Source of the DNA: Clostridium minihomine
GTDB taxonomy: Bacteria > Bacillota > Clostridia > Oscillospirales > Acutalibacteraceae
Direction: 5' to 3'
Length of the DNA stretch: 64,000 nucleotides
NCBI RefSeq assembly: GCF_900240385.1
Contig: NZ_OEQH01000005.1
Location: forward strand, 186,001-250,000
The translations under genes and the position numbers were made by a program. The notes beneath the pieces were generated by a model, which had not been told where the DNA came from, made no database searches, and worked only from the letters and a program-made list of their open reading frames with translations. Position 1 is the stretch's first letter, and every line of letters starts with the position of its first letter. Of this stretch, positions 51,958 to 60,556 are shown in pieces.

Positions 51958-53732
51958 TTTGATTTGTTGCCTCCTTGCCGCTTTGCTCCGGCCTGTGCCT
52001 GATGCAGGCGGCTATAGATTCCCCCCTGCTGTATCAGTTCTTGATGTTCTCCTTGCTCTGCAATTCCGTTTTCGCTCAGCACGATGATACGGTCGGCCTG
52101 TTGTATGGTTGCCAAACGGTGAGCAACCACCAATGTGGTGCGTCCTTTGGAAAGCTCTGCCAAAGACTGCTGAATGGCAGCTTCTGTTTGTGTGTCCAGA
52201 GAAGACGTGGCTTCGTCTAAAATCAGAATCGGTGGGTTTTTCAGAAACATTCGGGCGATGGAAAGCCGTTGTTTTTGTCCGCCGGACAGCTTTACGCCCC
52301 GTTCCCCAATGACCGTGTCCAAGCCATTCGGTTGTTGGCTGATAAATTCATCCAGCTGTGCCTGCCGGGCTGCTTCCCGAATTTCTGACTCAGTGGCATC
52401 CAGCTTTCCGAACCGAATGTTTTCCCGAATGGTGCCAGAGAATAAGAAAACATCTTGCTGCACCACGCCGATTTGCCGGCGAAGAGAAGCCAGCGTCATC
52501 TGGCGGATATCGATTCCATCAATGGTAATGCGGCCGGAATCCGGTTCATAAAACCGGGGAAGCAGGCTGCATAGTGTGGATTTCCCCGCCCCAGAGGTTC
52601 CCACAAAGGCAACGGTTTCTCCGGCATGGATGGTCAGGCTGATGTTTTCCAGCACATGGCGATTTTCTTCATAGCCGAATGTGACGGCTTCATAACGAAT
52701 ATCCCCTTTTAACGAGGTAACTTCCACAGCATCTTTTGCGTCCTGAATTTCCGGCTCGGTATCCAACAGTTCCACACAATTCTGAAAGCCCGCCATACCG
52801 TTAGGAAATCGAACAGAAAAAGCTGCCAGCATTCGAATGGGCGCCATGGTTACGTTTGTTAAAAGAATAAAGCGGAACAGTTCGCCGTTGCTCATCGTTC
52901 CGTTTAGGGTAAAATAACTGCCCCCCAGCAAAGCAAGAACTGGCAGAATGCTGAGAAAAACATAAGAAACCGCTTCGTTTTTTGCCGTGTTACGAAAGCC
53001 CTCTATTTTGGCTTCACAAAAACTTCGGTTATCTTCAATAAAAAGATCTCTTTGGTAATCTTCATTGGCAAAGGCCTGTACCACGCGGATGCCCCCAATG
53101 CCGTCTTCCAGACGGTTTAGAAAACCGCCGATGGCTCCAAACAGTTTTGATCTGGCTGCCACCAGTTTGTGCATATAATAGATGTTGATCATGAGCAGAA
53201 CCGCTACACAAATGCTTAGAAGCAATGCCAGCTGCCAGTTAGTTCGGAACATCAGGGTCATAGAACCGAGCAAAGTGAAGGTGGCGATTAAAAAATGTTC
53301 CGGCCCGTAATGAGCCATGTTGCCCACATCCAGCAAATCGTTGGAAATCCGCGAGGCAAGCTGTCCGGTTTTATGATTATCGAAGAATCGGAAGGAAAGC
53401 TTTTGCAGGTGGGTGTAAAGTTCTGTGCGCAAATCGGTTTCAATGTACAGCCCAAGACACTCGCCCCAATAACCCACGATGTATTTCAGACCGGTGTTGA
53501 TAAGATAAATTACCGTAAGGGCGGCGCAGGCAGAAAGAATCAGGTTCCAGTTTCCGGTGGGAAGGAGCGAATCCACAATGTGGCTGACGGTAACCGGAAA
53601 AAGCAGTTCCAGCAAAGCGGCCGATACGGCACAGAATAAATCCAGAAAAAATAGTCCTTTATAAGGACAGTAATATTTAAAAAATCGTTTGACAGTTTGA
53701 ATCACAGCTGATTTTTCTTTCCTTTCACTCAA
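51954..53732 (-). CDS. ABC exporter (fused permease and ATPase)
   Basis: A 592-residue half-transporter: six helices in the first 320 residues, then an ATPase domain with GTSGAGKSTL, LSGGQKQRLSIARMF and ILILDEATSSLD. In iron clusters such MsbA-like proteins export siderophores or, as YbtPQ-type, import them. The start is uncertain: TTG at 53732 has a weak site, GTG at 53705 has AAAGGAAAG a little far upstream. A terminator lies between it and the upstream binding-protein gene. Confidence 0.88.
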   Translation of the reverse strand: MSERKEKSAVIQTVKRFFKYYCPYKGLFFLDLFCAVSAALLELLFPVTVSHIVDSLLPTGNWNLILSACAALTVIYLINTGLKYIVGYWGECLGLYIETDLRTELYTHLQKLSFRFFDNHKTGQLASRISNDLLDVGNMAHYGPEHFLIATFTLLGSMTLMFRTNWQLALLLSICVAVLLMINIYYMHKLVAARSKLFGAIGGFLNRLEDGIGGIRVVQAFANEDYQRDLFIEDNRSFCEAKIEGFRNTAKNEAVSYVFLSILPVLALLGGSYFTLNGTMSNGELFRFILLTNVTMAPIRMLAAFSVRFPNGMAGFQNCVELLDTEPEIQDAKDAVEVTSLKGDIRYEAVTFGYEENRHVLENISLTIHAGETVAFVGTSGAGKSTLCSLLPRFYEPDSGRITIDGIDIRQMTLASLRRQIGVVQQDVFLFSGTIRENIRFGKLDATESEIREAARQAQLDEFISQQPNGLDTVIGERGVKLSGGQKQRLSIARMFLKNPPILILDEATSSLDTQTEAAIQQSLAELSKGRTTLVVAHRLATIQQADRIIVLSENGIAEQGEHQELIQQGGIYSRLHQAQAGAKRQGGNKSK

Positions 53733-53792
53733 AATTTGTTTATCCGTTCAAAAATGCGAAGTTTTTTGAAAATAAACAGAGCGAAGCAAGGC

Positions 53793-53837
53793 AAAAACCG
53801 GGTGTCGTCCGCTGTCAGCGGGCTGCGCCCGGTTTTT
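53793..53837 (-). terminator. Terminator between the binding-protein gene and the exporter operon
   Basis: AAAAACCGGG / CCCGGTTTTT with a nested CCGCTG/CAGCGG stem. T-runs on both sides. It may be leaky, letting some transcription reach the exporter-importer operon. Confidence 0.75.
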
Positions 53838-53855
53838 CCTTTTTTATTTTTTAAA

Positions 53856-54824
53856 TCAGTGATTTGTTTCTTCTACCACACGAACCACCTCATCCAAAGC
53901 CCAGTCCAGAGTCAAAACATCCCCTGCGGACAGACGTGCCCCCAAGGTATAAACATGATTGTTTTTGACTGCGGACAAAGAGTTCCAAACCGAATGATTG
54001 GTAAATTCCTGTTTCAGTTCTGGCATGCTTGCGTCGTTTACACTGGTCAGAAAAATATAATCCGGGTTATATTCGGTTAGCTGATCCAAAGACAAATTCG
54101 CCCCTGCGGTCAATTCTTTCAGGGGGGCTGCATCCGGCAGAGTCAGACCCAAGACCTCATAAATAGTTGGCCAGGTGCTGGCGGGATAAATATAGGTGGC
54201 ATTTTTAGATGACAGCTGGATGAGCAGAGCGGTTTTTCCTTCCGGAATCTCATCAGACAGTTTTGACTTTACGTTTTTTGCTTTCTCTTCATAAGAGGAA
54301 ATCCAAGATTCTGCCTCTTCAGCTTTTCCCAATATATCACCGATGGTGCGAAGGTTTTCAATGGCATTGCCGAAAAAAGGCCCGACAACAGTTGGGGCGA
54401 TTTTACTAAGTGCTTCAATGGTATCTTCATTGGTGACATTCATGGGTGTAATGATTAGTTCCGGCTCAAGTTCCAGAATTTTTTCATAATTCAGGTTGCT
54501 TACTGCCCCCACAGATTCAATGCCCTCTTTTTGCGTTTCGTCTAAACTGGTCAGCCAGTTTTCGGCAGCACCTGCAGGTTTTATTCCCAAAGCGATGGCT
54601 TCTGCGGTCATATTAATGGTTACAATCCGCTGCGGATTCACAGGGATTTCTACCTCACGCCCAGCTTTATCCACATAGGTTTTGGTTTGTGTCGTACCGG
54701 CAGAAGAGGATTCCGACACTCCCGGGTTACTGCTTTCTGGGGAAGTGCCGGCACAGCCGGTCAATACGCCGGCCAGCAATGAGATAGAGGCAAAGATTCC
54801 GATCCATTTATTCGTTGTTTTCAT
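53856..54824 (-). CDS. Siderophore/iron-binding lipoprotein 1
   Basis: A 322-residue lipoprotein with lipobox LTGC and the FhuD/BtuF fold (PF01497): REVEIPVNPQRIVTINMTAE near the start and DYIFLTSVNDA in the second lobe. It presents iron-siderophore or haem to the FecCD permeases. The ATG at 54824 has AGGAGA nine bases upstream, so I rejected an ATG three codons earlier that abuts it. An operator and a conserved promoter lie just upstream. Confidence 0.9.
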   Translation of the reverse strand: MKTTNKWIGIFASISLLAGVLTGCAGTSPESSNPGVSESSSAGTTQTKTYVDKAGREVEIPVNPQRIVTINMTAEAIALGIKPAGAAENWLTSLDETQKEGIESVGAVSNLNYEKILELEPELIITPMNVTNEDTIEALSKIAPTVVGPFFGNAIENLRTIGDILGKAEEAESWISSYEEKAKNVKSKLSDEIPEGKTALLIQLSSKNATYIYPASTWPTIYEVLGLTLPDAAPLKELTAGANLSLDQLTEYNPDYIFLTSVNDASMPELKQEFTNHSVWNSLSAVKNNHVYTLGARLSAGDVLTLDWALDEVVRVVEETNH

Positions 54825-54851
54825 ATGTTTCATTCTCCTATTCGGACAAAG

Positions 54852-54867
54852 GTTAGCGTAACCTAAC
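54852..54867. promoter_or_regulatory. Iron-regulon operator, copy 1
   Basis: GTTAG-CGTAAC-CTAAC, 28 bp before the start of binding protein 1. It lies between the -10 and the gene. Confidence 0.8.
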
Positions 54868-54881
54868 GTTATGCCTTAGTT

Positions 54882-54910
54882 AGTATAGCAAAAGTGCTTT
54901 TCGATTGGAA
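54882..54910 (-). promoter_or_regulatory. Promoter of binding protein 1
   Basis: On the minus strand TTCCAA (54905-54910), 17 bp, TATACT (54882-54887). The same pair with the same spacing precedes binding proteins 2 and 3. The weak -35, embedded in CCATTCCAATC, suggests activator dependence. Confidence 0.7.
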
Positions 54911-54926
54911 TGGAATAATTCTGAAT

Positions 54927-55751
54927 TCACCATGTATTATTCTTGAATTTGTTTCGAAACTCGCTGGGGGAAATTCCGAACTGCTTTTTAAAGGCACGGC
55001 TGAAATGATAGGGATCTGTGTATCCCACGCTTTTTGCCACAACACTGACCGTAAGAGAAAAATTCAACAGAAGTTCTTTGGCTCGGTTTAGCCGGTAAGC
55101 AATCAGATAATTCCCCGGCCCCATACCGGAGTATTTTTGAAACAAATAGGACAGGCGGTTTTCGTTTACCTGATAGTGCTTGGCCAGCGCACCCACAGAA
55201 AGAGGATCCATATAATTCTCGTGGATATAGGCTATGATTTGATCAAACAAAACCTGTGTTTCATTGCTGTTTGAGCGGTGAACACTGCGAAATAACTCGT
55301 CCAGTACACAGCGGAACAGCATTTCGGTGCGAAAGGCATAAATGCCGCCGGGTCGGCTGGAAATCTGCCACAAGCGTTCCAGCAGTTCCATGAGCCGGGG
55401 GCTCTGACCGGTTTGCAGTTCAAAGTGAGAAGAAAGCAGAGAGAAATCTTTCGGTTCGCTGCCGCAGATGCTGTAAAGCACCAAAAGGTATTCCCAGTTT
55501 TCCTTCCCGACCACCCGGCGGCTTAACTGCAGATTTGCACCGCCATGAACCACATTCCCCGGCGCAAGAAGATAAGGGGTTCCGTCAAATACAAATTCTG
55601 CTTTGCCGCTCAGCGGAAATACAAATCCGGGGCAGGGATCGGACTGACTGCTGTAATACATGCCAGGTTCCCGAACGAATCGGTGCACCAGCTCAACCCG
55701 AAAGGCGGTGTGCGCAAAGTGTTCGGCCAGTGTGTTCATGTCCAGTTTCAC
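54927..55751 (-). CDS. AraC-family regulator 1
   Basis: A 274-residue regulator: cupin-like sensing region at the N-terminus (LAPGNVVHGGANLQL) and C-terminal double HTH (VGALAKHYQVNENRLSYLFQ, then VAKSVGYTDPYHFSRAFKKQ). It starts with GTG, AGGAGGAACCCAAA upstream, 49 bp after binding protein 2, and is probably co-transcribed with it. Family members in iron loci (YbtA, Btr) activate uptake genes when the siderophore is sensed. Confidence 0.9.
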   Translation of the reverse strand: MKLDMNTLAEHFAHTAFRVELVHRFVREPGMYYSSQSDPCPGFVFPLSGKAEFVFDGTPYLLAPGNVVHGGANLQLSRRVVGKENWEYLLVLYSICGSEPKDFSLLSSHFELQTGQSPRLMELLERLWQISSRPGGIYAFRTEMLFRCVLDELFRSVHRSNSNETQVLFDQIIAYIHENYMDPLSVGALAKHYQVNENRLSYLFQKYSGMGPGNYLIAYRLNRAKELLLNFSLTVSVVAKSVGYTDPYHFSRAFKKQFGISPSEFRNKFKNNTW

Positions 55752-55800
55752 TTTGGGTTCCTCCTTCCGGGTGCTGCTTTTCTATTCGGCTGGGGTTCAT

Positions 55801-56793
55801 TTATTCTTTCTGTAAACTATTTACCACAAAATCAACACCGTATTGAGTGGCAATGGGGGAGTTAAAAGCAAAAATGGAACGATCGGTCTGATAGATATTT
55901 CCCTTTTGAATGGCTGAGATGGAAGTCCATACGGAATTTTTGTTCAGCTCTTCTAACCGTTGTTTTGCGGTTTCATCGCCATAGTCGGTCATCAAAAAGA
56001 TATGATCCGGATTGCATTCCGCCAAAGTTTCCAGCGAGATTGGATCAGAACGATTGGTCACCACCGGATAAGCTTCGGGCGCTGTCAGACCCAGTCCGCT
56101 TTTTTCATCGTATACCACTTGAAGTTGAGATACGCTGTAGGGCCATATGGTCTTATCGTTGATCGAAATAAAAATTAAAGTTTCTCCTTTGGAACGAAAA
56201 TCCTGAAGCTTTTTGGCTGAATCTGAAACAGTGGTTTCCACTTTGGCAATGGCGGCATCTGCCTCGGCTTCTTTGCCCAAAAGTTTTGAGAATTCTGCCA
56301 CGCCATATTTCCAGTCGGAATTGATCTGGTTATAGTCCAGAACAACGGTGGGGGCAATTTTAGAAAGTTCTGCATAGATATCTTCGTGCAGGGGAGCGGC
56401 AAGAATCAAATCTGGCTCTAATTCCAGAATCTTTTCCAGATTGGGGGCAGTTGGACTTCCGACATCAACAATGGATTGGTTAGAGGTATAATCCCGATAG
56501 GCAGCCCATTGATTGAGCAATGTATCGGCAGATGCAACGCCCACGGGTGATACCCCAAAAACATACAGATAATCTGGGTACATGGCATGAAACACAGAAA
56601 CCACCCGCTTCGGCTGCTGTTCCAAAACTACCTCATGGCCCAAAGAATCCACATAGGTGTTGGGGAATGAGGTTTCGCTGGCAGAGGGTGTGCTTTCGTT
56701 CGCTGAGGGATTTTCTGTGGATGGCTTAGCGCATCCAGCCAACAGCCCTGTCAAAATGGCAAGTGAGACCATCAGTCCCATAAATCGTTTCAT
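55801..56793 (-). CDS. Siderophore/iron-binding lipoprotein 2
   Basis: A 330-residue lipoprotein (MKRFMGLMVSLAILTGLLAG, then Cys) of the FhuD/BtuF family, with VVLEQQPKRVVSVFHAMYPD and CNPDHIFLMTDYGDE. It lies next to an AraC gene but has no permease of its own, so it likely shares the single FecCD importer. The ATG at 56793 has TTGGAGGAATCTAGT. An extra five-codon extension is possible but unlikely. Confidence 0.9.
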   Translation of the reverse strand: MKRFMGLMVSLAILTGLLAGCAKPSTENPSANESTPSASETSFPNTYVDSLGHEVVLEQQPKRVVSVFHAMYPDYLYVFGVSPVGVASADTLLNQWAAYRDYTSNQSIVDVGSPTAPNLEKILELEPDLILAAPLHEDIYAELSKIAPTVVLDYNQINSDWKYGVAEFSKLLGKEAEADAAIAKVETTVSDSAKKLQDFRSKGETLIFISINDKTIWPYSVSQLQVVYDEKSGLGLTAPEAYPVVTNRSDPISLETLAECNPDHIFLMTDYGDETAKQRLEELNKNSVWTSISAIQKGNIYQTDRSIFAFNSPIATQYGVDFVVNSLQKE

Positions 56794-56818
56794 ACTAGAT
56801 TCCTCCAATGTTATTTTA

Positions 56819-56834
56819 GTTAGGTTTGGCTAAC
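56819..56834. promoter_or_regulatory. Iron-regulon operator, copy 2
   Basis: GTTAG-GTTTGG-CTAAC before binding protein 2. In the longer context TTAGGTTTGGCTAACTTG it resembles a DtxR/IdeR box (TTAGGTTAGCCTAACCTAA). Confidence 0.8.
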
Positions 56835-56846
56835 TTGTACCAAGCC

Positions 56847-56875
56847 AGTATAGCAAAGGATAAAAAGGATTGGAA
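56847..56875 (-). promoter_or_regulatory. Promoter of binding protein 2
   Basis: Minus strand TTCCAA (56870-56875), 17 bp, TATACT (56847-56852), the same as for the other two binding proteins. Confidence 0.7.
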
Positions 56876-56964
56876 TGGGGCTGTTTACAAAACACCATGG
56901 ACTTTTGCCGGAAAACAATAGGCCAATCCGTACCAAGCATAGACATGGCAAGTTACAGAAAAGA

Positions 56965-57957
56965 TTATTGGGAATCTACATTTTTGACAATGGTTTCAAT
57001 TGCAAGCTGCACACCCAAAGGTGAACCGGTAACACAAGAGGCATCCAGAAAATAAACATTCCCATTTTGTACGGCTTTCAGGGATTTCCAGACCGATGAT
57101 TCCTCGGTGGTTTTGTGCAAATAAGTCTGCTGATATCCCGTTTCTTCCGAGCCAAGCTGTCCCACAATGAAAATAGAATCCGGATTCCAATCTGCCATGG
57201 TTTCCAGTGAGATTTGGCCGTATTTTTCCGGGTATCCTGCCGGAGCAGTTAGGCCAAGCCCGTTTTCTGTGTCAAAGAAAGATTGCTGAGAGGTTGCTTT
57301 GGATCCAAAAGCGCCAAACGTATTTTTCTCTTGAGACCAGGCGATCACAAAGGTTTTGTTGCGATAAGCAGAAAGCTTTTCTCGCGATGTTGTCATCAGA
57401 GCATCCACTTGCTGAATGTATTCTTCTGCTTCTTTTTCTGCACCTAAAAATGCCGCATAGTCATTCAGATTATCTTTCCAGTCTGTGCTGTCAAACAACA
57501 GGGTGGGGGCGATTTGATTGAGTTCCTCATATCGTTCCGTAAAGAAGGCAGTGCCCACGATGAAATCGGGTTCTGCTTCCAGAATTTTTTCCAGATTCGG
57601 TTCTCTTGGATTTCCCAAATCAATAATTTCTGCTTCTTTGGCGTATGGCTGAAGTGTGCCGAATCCATTCATCGCAGTGGTTGCCCACCCGGCGGCGACT
57701 GGGGGACTCCCCAGCACAATCAGGGGTTCTATGTGGCCAAAGTATAAGCAGACAATGCGCTGCGGCTTCTGTTCTAAAGTAATTGTATGTCCAAAATCGT
57801 CTGTTACGGTTCTGGGCCATGCAGATTCAGAATCGTCATTGCTTGTTTGTGCCATGCTGGCTTCCATCTGGCTGTTTTCAGCGGGTGTCCCGGTGCATCC
57901 GGACAGAATTCCGGTAAAAAGCGCAAAGGACAAAATCAGTCCCATTCGTTTTTTCAT
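56965..57957 (-). CDS. Siderophore/iron-binding lipoprotein 3
   Basis: A 330-residue lipoprotein (lipobox LSGC at about 21) of the FhuD/BtuF family, with ITLEQKPQRIVCLYFGHIEP and DWNPDSIFIVGQLG. It diverges in sequence from the other two binding proteins, so a different ligand is likely. GGAGGGAATATATC precedes the ATG. Operator and promoter copies lie directly upstream. Confidence 0.9.
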   Translation of the reverse strand: MKKRMGLILSFALFTGILSGCTGTPAENSQMEASMAQTSNDDSESAWPRTVTDDFGHTITLEQKPQRIVCLYFGHIEPLIVLGSPPVAAGWATTAMNGFGTLQPYAKEAEIIDLGNPREPNLEKILEAEPDFIVGTAFFTERYEELNQIAPTLLFDSTDWKDNLNDYAAFLGAEKEAEEYIQQVDALMTTSREKLSAYRNKTFVIAWSQEKNTFGAFGSKATSQQSFFDTENGLGLTAPAGYPEKYGQISLETMADWNPDSIFIVGQLGSEETGYQQTYLHKTTEESSVWKSLKAVQNGNVYFLDASCVTGSPLGVQLAIETIVKNVDSQ

Positions 57958-57986
57958 GATATATTCCCTCCATTTTGTTTTTTTTG

Positions 57987-58002
57987 GTTAGATGTCGCTA
58001 AC
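57987..58002. promoter_or_regulatory. Iron-regulon operator, copy 3
   Basis: GTTAG-ATGTCG-CTAAC before binding protein 3. Confidence 0.8.
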
Positions 58003-58014
58003 TTATCACAAGCC

Positions 58015-58043
58015 AGTATACCAAACCGAAAAATAGATTGGAA
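58015..58043 (-). promoter_or_regulatory. Promoter of binding protein 3
   Basis: Minus strand TTCCAA (58038-58043), 17 bp, TATACT (58015-58020). Confidence 0.7.
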
Positions 58044-58187
58044 TGGAATGAATGCCCGAATCCTATGGAATTTTTCCCGACTGTTTATACAAGGTAGTGG
58101 TTGAGGAGAAAAACACAATTTTTTAGAGCTGTTTGCTATTTGGGAAACGGAAACAATTGGGGGAAGAATCTTTGCACTTAAAACATT

Positions 58188-59015
58188 TTACATGCGGTTT
58201 TGGGTATGTATCCGGAATTCAGAGGGAGAGATTCCGGTCTTTTTGCGGAATACTTTGCTAAAATAAAGATTATCAGTGTATCCCACACACTCCGCCACTT
58301 GTTTTATGGGGCAGGAACAGGTGCGCAGCAGTTCTTGGGCATGCTGAATACGAAGTTCAGACAAATAGCGGGAAGGATTCACACCCATATGTTTGCGGAA
58401 CAATTCAGCAAACTGCCTTCCGTTTAGCCGGTATTGTTCCGCCAGCTGGGTAATAGAAAGCGGCTGCGAATAGTTCTCCTGCAGAAAAACGGCGGCATCT
58501 TCCATCAAGCTGCCATGATTCTCACGATGCTGCCGTTTGGCGGATAACAAAATTTCTTCCAGCAACTGGTGAAACAGAGAGCGGCTGCGCAGCGCCGCCA
58601 TGCTGCCGGGTGCTGCATCACTGGCCAAAAGCTGCCGGGTCATATCGATGATTCGGGAGTTGATTCCGATTGGAAGATTAAAATGAGTATGATAAAAAGG
58701 GGAAGACTGATGTTTTTGATCGGGAATTCGATAATGAATCAAAGCATAATGCCATTTTTTGTTTCCGATGACTTCTTTGTCCAGCCGCATGCCGGGGCCG
58801 GCGTGAATCAGCATACCGGGTTCCATCACATAAGGTGTGCTGTTTAGTGTAAAACAGGCGCTGCCTGCCAAAGGGATTACCAGGCCGCATACATTTTGAG
58901 CTGTGGATCCGTTGGACAGTGCGTTCCCCGGAACAACACAGTCTTCAAACGTATCAGAAAGGGACAGATTTGCGGTTGCATAGTAATCCGTCAGGTCACT
59001 CAGGTCAATCTTCAT
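58188..59015 (-). CDS. AraC-family regulator 2
   Basis: A 275-residue AraC protein: N-terminal sensing domain (VMEPGMLIHAGPGMRLDKEV) and C-terminal HTH pair (ITQLAEQYRLNGRQFAELFR, then VAECVGYTDNLYFSKVFRKK). The sensing domain is closely related to that of regulator 3, 22 bp upstream, so the pair arose by duplication. AAGGAG lies 12 bases before the ATG. Probably expressed from the promoter of regulator 3. Confidence 0.9.
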   Translation of the reverse strand: MKIDLSDLTDYYATANLSLSDTFEDCVVPGNALSNGSTAQNVCGLVIPLAGSACFTLNSTPYVMEPGMLIHAGPGMRLDKEVIGNKKWHYALIHYRIPDQKHQSSPFYHTHFNLPIGINSRIIDMTRQLLASDAAPGSMAALRSRSLFHQLLEEILLSAKRQHRENHGSLMEDAAVFLQENYSQPLSITQLAEQYRLNGRQFAELFRKHMGVNPSRYLSELRIQHAQELLRTCSCPIKQVAECVGYTDNLYFSKVFRKKTGISPSEFRIHTQNRM

Positions 59016-59037
59016 GCCGTCTGTTGACTCCTTTGCA

Positions 59038-59865
59038 TTAAATGCGGTTTCTCATAGATTCTCGATATTCCGAAGGGGAAAAGCCGGTTTGCTTTTTGAA
59101 TGCTCTGCTGAAATACAGGCTATCTGCATAGCCGACACTTTCTGCCACTTGTTTTACCGGGCACTCACAAATGTGCAGCAGTTCTTTTGCCTTTCGCATT
59201 CGGCATTCAATTAAGTATTGAATGGGACTCATTCCCACATGGCGCTCAAATAAATACGAGAGCCTTCGCCTATCTATTTCATATCGTTCCGCAATTTGAG
59301 AAACCGTCAGCAAGGTTGCGTAATTTTGCCGAATGTAATCCATAATCTGTTCAATTTGAAGGGTATCATCGTTTACTGTTTGCCTTTTGGCTAAAGTGAA
59401 AAATTCCCCCAACAGATTGCTGAATAAAATCTTAGACTGAAAGGCTGCCAGCGCACCGGGAATGGATTGCTGAGAAAGCAGCTGCTGAATTAAATCGGTA
59501 ATTTTAGCGTTTTCACCGGTAGAAAAGGAAAAGTGAGATTGGAAAAAAGGAAATCTTTTTATTTCATTTATAGGAATTCGGTAATGAATAACAGCAAACC
59601 GCCAAGGTTCGCGGCCTGCTCCCTTTATGTTCAGGTTCATACCCGGGCCTGCGTGAACCACTATGCCGGGTTTCATCAAATAAGAAGTGCCGTTTAGGGT
59701 AAAATGTGACATTCCGGCAAGGGGAATAGCCAGTCCACCATACAGTGCATTGGTTTTTCGGTGAATGCCCGGTTTGCCCGGTAAGGCTTGTTCCAGAAAG
59801 ATTCCCACAAACGACCAGTTTGCTTTTGCGTAATAATCAATTATGTCATTGATGTTTCTTTCCAA
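59038..59865 (-). CDS. AraC-family regulator 3
   Basis: About 275 residues with the same plan: LMKPGIVVHAGPGMNLNIKG in the sensing half, VSQIAERYEIDRRRLSYLFE and VAESVGYADSLYFSRAFKKQ in the HTH half. TTG at 59865 has GAGGTG at proper spacing, whereas GTG three codons earlier is inside that site. A GTTAG-N6-CTAAC operator lies about 105 bp upstream, so this regulator pair is itself iron-controlled. Confidence 0.9.
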   Translation of the reverse strand: MERNINDIIDYYAKANWSFVGIFLEQALPGKPGIHRKTNALYGGLAIPLAGMSHFTLNGTSYLMKPGIVVHAGPGMNLNIKGAGREPWRFAVIHYRIPINEIKRFPFFQSHFSFSTGENAKITDLIQQLLSQQSIPGALAAFQSKILFSNLLGEFFTLAKRQTVNDDTLQIEQIMDYIRQNYATLLTVSQIAERYEIDRRRLSYLFERHVGMSPIQYLIECRMRKAKELLHICECPVKQVAESVGYADSLYFSRAFKKQTGFSPSEYRESMRNRI

Positions 59866-59968
59866 CAGGTTCACCTCGTTGCGCCCAAATCAGTTGTAAG
59901 CGGGCCGGACTCTATTGTATTTGACACAAAAAATGGTCTATCCGTTTTCTGTTTTGGAAAAAGAAAAA

Positions 59969-59984
59969 GTTAGACACAGCTAAC
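59969..59984. promoter_or_regulatory. Iron-regulon operator, copy 4
   Basis: GTTAG-ACACAG-CTAAC upstream of AraC regulator 3, next to TATATAGTATCAT. Confidence 0.75.
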
Positions 59985-60234
59985 TTTTATATAGTATCAT
60001 AATTATTTCTATTTTACAAGAGAAGCAAACATAGACAGGACTTCGAAAAAAGGTGAATAAAATTTAGTTTAGAGGGGTGATGCTACACTTGCCATTCTTT
60101 CATTTTTGGTGTGTCTGTTAAAATCAAAACAGGCTGGAATCGCCGGAATAACAGCTGGCTTTCTGACAGAATATTTTTCAAAGGGGATGTATGTTTGTCC
60201 GGATCCCTTCATATAGATTTCATGGGGTGTTTTT

Positions 60235-60426
60235 TTGCCACATCTAAAAGATATTCCAGGGGAGACACTTGCCTATTTGGCCACTACTACAGCCATTGCC
60301 ATATCACAGGATTTTGATCTGGATGATCTAGCTATTTTATCCAGCTTCTTTGGCGCAATTGGTTCCAATTTAAGCATCATTGCCGCTCAAAGAGGTGCAC
60401 AAAAGGGGATTATTATAGATCCATAA
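60235..60426 (+). CDS. Small DUF6774-like protein, paralogue
   Basis: A 63-residue protein (IPGETLAYLATTTAIAISQD, then SSFFGAIGSNLSIIAAQRGA) clearly related to the one at 46475-46663. Start is TTG with GGGGTG six bases upstream. Located between the AraC genes and the surface protein gene, but read in the opposite direction. Function unknown. Confidence 0.65.
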   Translation: MPHLKDIPGETLAYLATTTAIAISQDFDLDDLAILSSFFGAIGSNLSIIAAQRGAQKGIIIDP

Positions 60427-60484
60427 CTGGTATCAATGGCTGTTTACTTTTGGGGTATGACAGAAAGAGCGAATCTGAAAATCA

Positions 60485-60516
60485 AAAAAAACCAGCTGTA
60501 AAACAGCTGGTTTTTT
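60485..60516. terminator. Bidirectional terminator
   Basis: CCAGCTG-TAAAA-CAGCTGG with T6 on the plus side and A6 on the other. Shared by the small gene and the convergent surface protein gene. Confidence 0.85.
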
Positions 60517-60556
60517 CGCCGAAAGCAACAAGTGTTGTTTTTTAATAAAAGGGGAA

